Source of the DNA: Runella zeae DSM 19591
GTDB lineage: Bacteria; Bacteroidota; Bacteroidia; Cytophagales; Spirosomataceae
Length of the DNA: 64,000 nt
Assembly (NCBI RefSeq): GCF_000423565.1
Contig: NZ_AUIF01000037.1
Span: forward strand, 53,280 to 117,279
Direction: 5' to 3'
Both the position numbers and the translations under genes were made by a program. Positions 25,712 through 32,958 of this stretch are shown one piece after another (position 1 is the first letter of the stretch; every line of letters begins with the position of its first letter). Under the pieces are notes generated by a model. The model worked only from the letters and a program-made list of their open reading frames with translations. It searched no databases and was not told where the DNA came from.

Positions 25712-26704
25712 ATGATTGAAACCCGCGCTTACGCCCGTGCAGGGCTACTAGGAAACCCTTCCGACGGTTATTTTGGAAAGACCATCTCTATTTCTGTTCG
25801 TAACTTTGGAGCTTCGATTACTTTACACGAATCGCCCGAGCTACAGATTGAGCCGCAAGTCCAAGATTCACACATTTTCAAAAATATATTTCATCTGCGC
25901 GATACCATCAGCACGTTAGGGTACCACGGTGGAATTCCTCTCATAAAAGCGGCTATCAAAAAATTTGTGGAGTATTGCGAAAAAGAAGGCATTCGGCTTT
26001 CCAACCAAAACTTCACGGTGCGCTATCGTACTACTATTCCACGGCAGGTGGGTTTGGCGGGGTCAAGTGCCATTGTGGTAGCTACTTTGCGAGCGCTGAT
26101 GCAATTTTATAAAGTGGAAATTCCTTTGCCGATTTTGCCGACGTTGGCCTTGAAAGCCGAAGTAGAGGAGCTAGGAATCACGGCTGGGCTGCAAGACAGA
26201 GTCATTCAGTGTTATGAAGGCTGTGTGTACATGGATTTTTCAAGGGATTTGATAGAAAGCCAAGGGTATGGGTATTATGAATCCATTGATCCTCGTTTGT
26301 TGCCTAAGTTGTATATTGCTTATAAAACCGATTTGAGTAAAGTATCGGGAAAAGTTCTTAATACCATTCGTCAGCGGTGGGAGCAAGGTGACCCTCATGT
26401 AGTAGGTACGCTGCAAAGCATCGCCAATGTAGCAGGTGAAGGGCGCGAGGTTATCAAAAACCAAGATTATGAAAAATTGCATGATTTGGTAAATCAAAAC
26501 TTCAACTTTAGAGGCCACATCATGACGATTACGGAGCGCAATCAGGCCATGATTGATACTGCACGTGCTTGTGGTGCGTCGGCTTCATTTACAGGCTCTG
26601 GGGGGTCGATTATCGGCACATACCGCGACGAAGAAATGCTCAATCGTCTTTTTGTAGAACTCAAAAAACAAAACGCGCGCGTCATAAAGCCATTTATTGT
26701 TTAA
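25712..26704 (+). CDS. GHMP-family kinase, glucuronokinase-like
   Basis: 330 residues from the ATG at 25712, which sits just after a promoter-like box; the longer frame to 25643 would run through the palindrome. GHMP motifs: the start RAYARAGLLGNPSDGYFGKT, the glycine-rich ATP loop PRQVGLAGSSAIVVATLRAL and the C-terminal ASASFTGSGGSIIGTYR. The N-terminus resembles plant glucuronokinase, which phosphorylates glucuronic acid at C1, more than mevalonate or galactokinase. Other sugar-1-kinases are possible. Confidence 0.82.
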   Translation: MIETRAYARAGLLGNPSDGYFGKTISISVRNFGASITLHESPELQIEPQVQDSHIFKNIFHLRDTISTLGYHGGIPLIKAAIKKFVEYCEKEGIRLSNQNFTVRYRTTIPRQVGLAGSSAIVVATLRALMQFYKVEIPLPILPTLALKAEVEELGITAGLQDRVIQCYEGCVYMDFSRDLIESQGYGYYESIDPRLLPKLYIAYKTDLSKVSGKVLNTIRQRWEQGDPHVVGTLQSIANVAGEGREVIKNQDYEKLHDLVNQNFNFRGHIMTITERNQAMIDTARACGASASFTGSGGSIIGTYRDEEMLNRLFVELKKQNARVIKPFIV

Positions 26705-26758
26705 ACTGTTGGGGGGAAAAAGTTGTTTGTAAGAAGACAGACACTTATAGTTTTTCCG

Positions 26759-27796
26759 ATGACTAGCATCCCCACTTCTCGTATTTTTGACGACAATTTT
26801 TTATCACCTTATCGCCAACAAGGCGACCCTGCGGCCGATAGGGTGATTGCCCAATTAGCACAAGACCAAGGCCGGGAAGGATTGGGGCGTTTTATGCGTT
26901 ATTTGGGCGATTTTCAGGACTTATCGACTAGCCAATGGCCGGCTTATGTAAAGCAGTTTTTTGAGGAACACCAAAAACTCCCGGCGTTTGCCGACAGTAG
27001 GCAAATGCAGCAGGCGTTAGCTTTTTTCTGGAAATACGATCAACAAATTGCCCTCCTATTAGGTTGCTATTCGCTGCCGTATTGTTATGCAGCGGCAGAA
27101 GGGGCGCAAGTGCTTTGGCTTTCACAGCGTATCAAAAACGACACTTTTAAGCGTCTTGAAGAAACGGGTGAGTTTGTATTTGGTATCATGCAAGAGCGTG
27201 ATTGGCCCAATGCCCGTAATCTTACCAAAATCCTCAAGATTCGCTTGATGCACGCCGTAGTACGTTATTTTACGTTTCATTCTGGACAATGGGATAATGC
27301 TTGGGGTATGCCTGTGAATCAAGAAGATATGGCAGGTACAAATCTGGCGTTTTCGTACATTGTCATCAAAGGTCTGCGCAAACTAGGGATTTTAATCTCT
27401 GTGGCAGACGAAGAAGCGTATCTTCATTTTTGGAATGTAGTGGGGTGTTTGTTAGGATTGGAGGCGCAATTATTACCACAGCATTTGAGAGAAGCCTACC
27501 ATCTCGACCGCGCCATCGCCAAGCGGCAGTTTAGAGCTTCGGAAGCAGGCACGGGACTGACCAAGGCATTGATGGAAGTGTTGCGTCAGCAAGCGCCTAC
27601 AGAAGTTTTGCGAAACTTGCCTGTAGCACAAATGCGCTTTTTGTTGGGCCCCTCTGTGGCTGATTTACTGGAGGTTCCCTCATTCTCGTGGGAGGAAAAG
27701 GTGGTGAAAATTACTACTGTTGTTCCTATTTTTAATAATTTAGTACGTAGTAATAAATCACCATCGGCGGTACTTACAAAGTATCAGCGTCGATGA
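26759..27796 (+). CDS. MpaB/rubber-oxygenase (DUF2236)-like protein
   Basis: 345 residues from the ATG at 26759. It matches the oxygenase MpaB / Lcp family: a helical protein with ALAFFWKYDQQIALLLGCYSL-type first helices, LKIRLMHAVVRYF with the conserved Arg and His, then WGMPVNQEDMAGTNLAFSYI. Related proteins use a b-type haem held by such a His for oxygenation of polyisoprenoids or side chains. The substrate here is unknown. It lies 54 bases after the kinase and may share its transcript. Confidence 0.8.
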   Translation: MTSIPTSRIFDDNFLSPYRQQGDPAADRVIAQLAQDQGREGLGRFMRYLGDFQDLSTSQWPAYVKQFFEEHQKLPAFADSRQMQQALAFFWKYDQQIALLLGCYSLPYCYAAAEGAQVLWLSQRIKNDTFKRLEETGEFVFGIMQERDWPNARNLTKILKIRLMHAVVRYFTFHSGQWDNAWGMPVNQEDMAGTNLAFSYIVIKGLRKLGILISVADEEAYLHFWNVVGCLLGLEAQLLPQHLREAYHLDRAIAKRQFRASEAGTGLTKALMEVLRQQAPTEVLRNLPVAQMRFLLGPSVADLLEVPSFSWEEKVVKITTVVPIFNNLVRSNKSPSAVLTKYQRR

Positions 27797-27797
27797 T

Positions 27798-27988
27798 TTT
27801 GTTTGCCATCCGAGATTGTTTATCTTTGAATAATGGCTATTGATATATTCCAAAAATTCATAATCACCACTACCATCTTTTAGTGTCAACGTTCCACCAA
27901 AAAGCAGTTTACTAGCTTGAGCGGTTTTTTCAGCCGATAGGGTCTAGTTGTTTTTAGTAAACTGACGAAGTTTAAATCTCAAAAAGCT
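27798..27988 (+). promoter_or_regulatory. Promoter, 16-residue open frame and inverted repeat
   Basis: TTTG (27798-27801), a 19-base spacer and TATCTTTG (27821-27828) make a good Bacteroidota promoter. It is followed by a 16-codon frame (MAIDIFQKFIITTTIF, 27833-27883) that ends in TAG. CAGTTTACTA (27905-27914) and TAGTAAACTG (27955-27964) then form an inverted repeat before the next gene. The short frame could be a leader peptide or a gene remnant. Confidence 0.5.
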
Positions 27989-28810
27989 ATGAAAATCAGA
28001 ACAACTTGTCTCCTTGTATTTGTATTATTAGCAGATATTGCAATAGCTTCACCTCGCGATTCATTGTGGACAAAAATCTACCGCAAAAGTTTTCCTACTT
28101 ATGACGAAGAACTGATATTTCATGATAAAAAAAGGCGTTTTGCCACCTTCAGGACTTTCGATAAGTCGGGGATGCTGATGACCGAAACCAATTTCAAAGA
28201 TTACCCAGAAGGCATAAGGCAAGGGTTTTCGAAAGGGTTTTATTCAAATGGGCAGCTTTACTGGATTGCCGATTATCGCAACAATGAGCTATTTGGAGAG
28301 TTTAGGGTATACTATGAAGACGGAAGCCTCAAACGTCGAGAGATTCATCGCTCAGGGATGCGAAAAGCGGGGTATTGCTATGACCGTTCAGGAGAAGAAA
28401 TACCGTTTTTTGAGTTTTTTCGCGAACCTCAGTTTCCGGGGGGGGACTATGCTTTGCAATCCTACATTCGTAAGAAGCTAAAAGGAGTGAACATTGGTAC
28501 CCAAAATGAGTTTTATGCCTTGGATTTATTGATTCAAGCCGATAGTGTAGCGGTACTCAACCGGTTTGGAAGTACTCAACTGCTCTCAGTGAGGCACCTG
28601 ACGGAGCTGATTCGAGATATGCCCAAGTGGAGTCCTGCGTACTTTGACGAAGTGCCGCACGACAAAACATACTCGGTCAATTTGGTTTTTCGTAATGGTA
28701 GTGTTTACATAGCCAATATACTACCTGATTTGGGTGGGGTTTATCGTAAAAAATTCCACGCACCAGAAGTGCCCTCAAGCAGTCCACCTATTCCGGGTCG
28801 ACGCCGATAA
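27989..28810 (+). CDS. Secreted YwqK/MORN-like protein with TonB-C-like tail
   Basis: 273 residues with a signal peptide (MKIRTTCLLVFVLLADIAIAS). Residues ~45-130 carry MORN/YwqK-type repeats (GFSKGFYSNGQLYWIADYRN, GEFRVYYEDGSLKRREIHR). The C-terminal part (EPQFPGGDYALQSYIRKKL, MPKWSPAYFDEVPHDKTYSV) looks like the TonB C-terminal-like domain that Bacteroidota attach to many periplasmic proteins. It ends in a proline-rich tail. Function unknown. The stop is immediately followed by the MITE-like element. Confidence 0.68.
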   Translation: MKIRTTCLLVFVLLADIAIASPRDSLWTKIYRKSFPTYDEELIFHDKKRRFATFRTFDKSGMLMTETNFKDYPEGIRQGFSKGFYSNGQLYWIADYRNNELFGEFRVYYEDGSLKRREIHRSGMRKAGYCYDRSGEEIPFFEFFREPQFPGGDYALQSYIRKKLKGVNIGTQNEFYALDLLIQADSVAVLNRFGSTQLLSVRHLTELIRDMPKWSPAYFDEVPHDKTYSVNLVFRNGSVYIANILPDLGGVYRKKFHAPEVPSSSPPIPGRRR

Positions 28811-28811
28811 A

Positions 28812-29015
28812 AAAGGGGCTGTCTCAAAAGTAACAGGGCACAAAATATTCTTTGGTTTTAACCTCATCCCAACCCTTCTCCTGCCAGGAGAAGGGCTTTT
28901 AAAGTCCCCATCTCCAGAAAGGAGAGGGGGATTTAGGGGACGGTCGGCCGCTGCCGTGAGGTTGAATAGGCACAAAAGAAAATTTGGTAACAAAGACTTT
29001 TGAGACAGCCCCTTT
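28812..29015. mobile_element. 204-bp MITE-like element with perfect 20-bp terminal inverted repeats
   Basis: AAAGGGGCTGTCTCAAAAGT (28812-28831) is the exact reverse complement of 28996-29015. The end GGGGCTGTCTC is common in insertion sequences and MITEs. The interior has no gene but contains a 10-bp hairpin CCCTTCTCCT/AGGAGAAGGG near 28875 and AACCTCA/TGAGGTT near its edges. No clear target duplication is visible. It sits exactly between two convergent genes, where it could act as a terminator for both. Confidence 0.75.
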
Positions 29016-29028
29016 CATATCAATACTC

Positions 29029-29532
29029 CTATGATTCGGCGCGCTCGGCCAATACCTCAGCTAAAGGACGAAATCCTTCGGGTACTTTTTGTACTTCTTC
29101 TTCTGGTGAATAAGGATATACATCCAAGATAGGCGTAAGATTTACATCCGTAAGTTCATACGGTACAAGCATCGTAGCTAGGCTTTTTTCGATGCGTTCG
29201 ATGGCTTGTTTGGGGCTATCGGCATTGATAAGCATGTAGCTAACAATTTTTTTCTCTTTGCCTTTGGTTTCGTCGATAGATACATAAAACATCTTGCATT
29301 TAAACCATTTTTCTCCGCCTTCTTCTTCAAAGTGAAATACATCGGAGAGTTTCATGCGAGTAAGGCTACTGATTTGAAAGTCGGGGGTATTGTCGGCTAC
29401 GATTCGATATAGGCGAGCCTCCGCATCGGTATATGATACGGCGTCGATTAAATAAGCCTCCGAAATGGTTTTGAGGGCGCCGTTTTCTTGTTCTTGTTGA
29501 TATTTGATTTTTCCTAAGTACCAGCTTGGCAT
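29029..29532 (-). CDS. DUF4494-family protein
   Basis: 167 residues from the ATG at 29532. The longer frame adds 74 residues that do not resemble the family. MPSWYLGKIKYQQEQENG, ISEAYLIDAVSYTDAEARLY, WFKCKMFYVSIDE and ILDVYPYSPEEE are typical of DUF4494, widespread in Bacteroidota and of unknown role. A TATCTTTG box on the minus strand (29603-29610) suggests a promoter ~70 bases upstream of the start. Confidence 0.85.
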   Translation of the reverse strand: MPSWYLGKIKYQQEQENGALKTISEAYLIDAVSYTDAEARLYRIVADNTPDFQISSLTRMKLSDVFHFEEEGGEKWFKCKMFYVSIDETKGKEKKIVSYMLINADSPKQAIERIEKSLATMLVPYELTDVNLTPILDVYPYSPEEEVQKVPEGFRPLAEVLAERAES

Positions 29533-30083
29533 TTTGATAGATGGATTGGGTGACGTAATCTTTTTGAAAATAGAGCTTGTTTTCTGACTCAAAAGGGTCT
29601 TGCAAAGATAGAGGAATTTTGGAGCGAGAGCTTCCAAAATAATCGAATGAGTAGGAGAGTTGCTGAAAATGAGTATTGGGTTATTTCTCCTTTCACGGTC
29701 ATTTACTTGCTTTCGAGAAGAGCTATCAGCCCTCCAAAGCCGTGCTTTCGACAATTTTCAGGTGCAATTTATGCCTGTTCGTCGCATCTTGGGGTGAGAT
29801 GCCTATTTCATATACCCAATGGTTTTAATTTTGGACACCCACACACTCCCAATAGTGCAATCAACGAATGAACAGAAAATGAAAACTAGGGGGAATACTT
29901 AATATAATTGCTTAACTGAGTGCCCATTAGTCGTTAAAAAGTTGGTATTATTTTTATATTTGATGCGGTTTATTGGGAAATATTGAAAATTAAATTTTGG
30001 CGACACTTGAAATAAGAAGGATATAATGTAATCTTTAACTATTGTTCGCTTCATCAGCTTATACTTTTCTTAACCTAACTTAT
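29533..30083. other. 551-base intergenic gap
   Basis: Holds the probable minus-strand promoter of the DUF4494 gene (29603-29610) and a small stem GCATCT/AGATGC (29784-29802). Otherwise AT-rich, ending in the upstream region of the first M14 gene. No gene is visible. Confidence 0.5.
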
Positions 30084-32888
30084 ATGCACTTCCAACATCT
30101 ATTTAAACCTTTGTTAGTCTCATGTGTTGCGTTGTCGGTAGCTTCTTCTTTGCAGGCGCAAAAAATCGATGAGACCTATAATCAAAAAATCAAAGAGTAC
30201 ACTACCGACACCCGTTTTTTGCCTTCTTCGGTGCTCAATCTTGCCGATGACCCCAAGGTGTCTTCTCCTCTCAAACATTTTGGTAGTATCATTGGCGCAC
30301 CGGGGGTATTGCATCACACTACGGAGATTTACGGCTATTTTCAGAAATTATCGCAGGTTTCGCCCTTCCTCAAAATCAGCCAAGTAGGCACGAGCGAAGA
30401 AGGCCGCCCGATTCAGCTAGTGACTATTGGCAATGAAGATGCTATCAAACGAGTGGCGCACTATCAAAAGCAATTGGCTTTACTAGCCGACCCTCGCAAA
30501 ACAACTGCTCAAGATTTGGAGAAAATTTTGGGTGACAGTAAGCCGGTGTATTATATCAATTGTGGGCTTCACTCTCCCGAAATGGGCTCTCCCGAAATGG
30601 TGATGGAATTGGCCTACCGACTCATCACCGGGCAATCTGACGAAATCAAAGCGATTCGTAACAATATCATTCTCATTATCAATCCCGTATCGGAGCCAGA
30701 TGGCTGGGACAAACAAGTGGATTGGTATAATCGATACACCAAAAATCGCACAAACTTTGAAGACGGGTTTCCGAGAGTGCCGTACTGGGGCAAATACACC
30801 TACCACGACAACAACCGCGACGGGTTGCAGATGTCGCAAGCCCTGACCAAAGCCATGTACAAGATTTATTTTGACTGGCATCCTACGGTTATGTTGGACT
30901 TACACGAGTCCGTGCCGTTGTTGTATATTTCAACGGGTACAGGACCTTACAACGAATCTATCGACCCCATTACTATCGGCGAATGGCAAGTCATGGCCAA
31001 TCACGAAATGACCGCCCTTGCTTCGCAAGGATTGCCGGGAGTATTTACGTGGGCATTTTATGACGGATGGAATCCCGGCTATGCTTTTTGGATTGCCAAC
31101 AACCACAATTCCGTAGGCCGTTTTTATGAAACATTCGGCAACGCAGGGGCTACTACTTATGTGCGTGATTTATCGACTCAGAAGTATTCGGGCGATCCCG
31201 TTACGAGCAAAGAATGGTACCGCCCTGATCCTGCGACCGAAAAAGTAAATTGGTCGTATCGCAACAACATCAATTATATGCAAGCGGGGGTATTGGCAGG
31301 ATTGTCGTATGCGGCAAACAACAAAAGAGTGTTGTTGACCAACTTTTACCAAAAAGGACTCAATGCTATCAAAAAAGGCAAAGAAGAATCGCCCAAGGCC
31401 TTTGTGATTCCCCAAAAACAAAGCGACCCTGCGATGGCGGCTTATTTGGTGAATCAATTGCGCGGCCAAGGTATTGAAGTCCACAAAGCCGAAAGCGGTA
31501 AAAACCAAGGAGATTATGTGGTAATGTTGGAACAGCCTTATCGCAATTTGGCGGTATCGTTGTTGACCAAACAAAACTACCCTAAAGAAGCTAAATTTCC
31601 GCCTTATGATGATATTGCATGGACTTTGGGCTACCTCAATGGCGTAGACGTAAAAGCGCAGGATACGCTTACTTTCTCGGTTTCAGACCTTAAGCTCCTT
31701 ACCGAAGATGCCAAATACATAGGAAAAGTGGACGGAGAAGCCACCAACTATGTCATCAATTATAAAGCTCAGAATACAGTTTTGCCAGCACTTTATTGGC
31801 TGAAGAATCAAGGTAAGTCTACTAAAATCAGTGTTTTGGAAACCAAAACAGCAGTGGCTGGAGTCAAAGATACGTTGGGCGCAGGCTCTATTGTATTGCA
31901 AGGACTTGCTGCCGAAGATGCAAAAAAAATAGCGTCGCAGTTTGGGATAGATTTATGGCCCGTCACCACACTCCCCTCTACCAAACAGCATGAATTGACC
32001 TTACCCAAGGTAGCGATTTATCATAGCTGGTTCAATACCCAAGACGAAGGATGGGTAAGATTTACTTTTGAGCAACGTGGCATTCCTTACACTTCTATTC
32101 ACAAAGACGACCTCAAGGCGGGTAATTTGAAACAAAAATTTGACGTGATTGTCGTGCCTAAGATGAGAGGCTCGGCAAGTGATTTTATTCACGAAATTGA
32201 TAAAAAATTTGGCCCGCTTCCTTACACAAAAACCGCTGAATATCCTTCGCATGGTATCCCTTATGCTACCGACGACATGACGGGTGGCCCGGGCTTTGAT
32301 GGCCTTGATAAGCTCAAACAATTTGTGGAAGCAGGAGGCGTATTAGTACCTTTGGAAAATTCGGCAACTATGATAGCCGAAACGGGTATTACGCGTGATT
32401 TGGAAAAAACAGAAGCGGCGGGATTGTTTCATCCAGGGTCGATTGTACAGGCCAAAGCCCGCCAAACCGATAGCCCGATTTTGTACGGCTACCCAGAGGT
32501 GTTTCCGATTTTTAGAGGTATTGCGCCCATTTTACAGACCAAAAAGCATAATCGTAATATGATGGTGCTTCAGTATGGCACCAAGCCGCTCAAAGATGAA
32601 GAAGAATACAAAGGCCCTATCATGGGGCTTCCTGATAAAAAGGTAGAAAAAGAAACAAAAAAAGCCACTCCCAAAAAAGAAGAGCCTTATGTATTGTCGG
32701 GAATGGTAAAAAATGAGCAGACCATTATTGGTCATGGCGGAATTTTCAACGTGCCAGTAGGAGCAGGGCGAATCGTGGCTTTTACTTTCAATCCGCTACA
32801 CCGCTATATCAATCATCACGATGCCCCTATGGTATGGAACGTGTTGATGCACTGGAATCATTTGGGAATGGGTGCTACCGAAAAATAA
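30084..32888 (+). CDS. Secreted M14-family zinc carboxypeptidase, copy 1
   Basis: 934 residues from the ATG at 30084 with a signal peptide (cleavage near SLQAQ). Zinc motif HSPE (H163, E166) in CGLHSPEMGSPE, then the DLHESVPLLY region. A likely catalytic Glu lies in GRFYETFGN. The last ~330 residues contain a class-I-amidotransferase-like fold (KVAIYHSWFNTQDEGW, FDVIVVPKMRG, LKQFVEAGGVLVPL). This two-domain layout is known for large Bacteroidota M14 peptidases. It is closely similar to the next gene. Expected to trim peptides or modified amino acids in the periplasm. Confidence 0.9.
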   Translation: MHFQHLFKPLLVSCVALSVASSLQAQKIDETYNQKIKEYTTDTRFLPSSVLNLADDPKVSSPLKHFGSIIGAPGVLHHTTEIYGYFQKLSQVSPFLKISQVGTSEEGRPIQLVTIGNEDAIKRVAHYQKQLALLADPRKTTAQDLEKILGDSKPVYYINCGLHSPEMGSPEMVMELAYRLITGQSDEIKAIRNNIILIINPVSEPDGWDKQVDWYNRYTKNRTNFEDGFPRVPYWGKYTYHDNNRDGLQMSQALTKAMYKIYFDWHPTVMLDLHESVPLLYISTGTGPYNESIDPITIGEWQVMANHEMTALASQGLPGVFTWAFYDGWNPGYAFWIANNHNSVGRFYETFGNAGATTYVRDLSTQKYSGDPVTSKEWYRPDPATEKVNWSYRNNINYMQAGVLAGLSYAANNKRVLLTNFYQKGLNAIKKGKEESPKAFVIPQKQSDPAMAAYLVNQLRGQGIEVHKAESGKNQGDYVVMLEQPYRNLAVSLLTKQNYPKEAKFPPYDDIAWTLGYLNGVDVKAQDTLTFSVSDLKLLTEDAKYIGKVDGEATNYVINYKAQNTVLPALYWLKNQGKSTKISVLETKTAVAGVKDTLGAGSIVLQGLAAEDAKKIASQFGIDLWPVTTLPSTKQHELTLPKVAIYHSWFNTQDEGWVRFTFEQRGIPYTSIHKDDLKAGNLKQKFDVIVVPKMRGSASDFIHEIDKKFGPLPYTKTAEYPSHGIPYATDDMTGGPGFDGLDKLKQFVEAGGVLVPLENSATMIAETGITRDLEKTEAAGLFHPGSIVQAKARQTDSPILYGYPEVFPIFRGIAPILQTKKHNRNMMVLQYGTKPLKDEEEYKGPIMGLPDKKVEKETKKATPKKEEPYVLSGMVKNEQTIIGHGGIFNVPVGAGRIVAFTFNPLHRYINHHDAPMVWNVLMHWNHLGMGATEK

Positions 32889-32896
32889 GATAAAAC

Positions 32897-32935
32897 GCCT
32901 CCATTGGTTATCGCTTGTTGCTAATCAATGGAGGC
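32897..32935 (+). terminator. Hairpin between M14 copies 1 and 2
   Basis: GCCTCCATTG (32897-32906) and CAATGGAGGC (32926-32935) pair exactly; the stem can be extended by a G-T and three more pairs. Only a weak T-rich stretch follows, so partial termination or mRNA end protection is likely. Confidence 0.6.
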
Positions 32936-32958
32936 TTCATTTATAAAATCGTATACCT

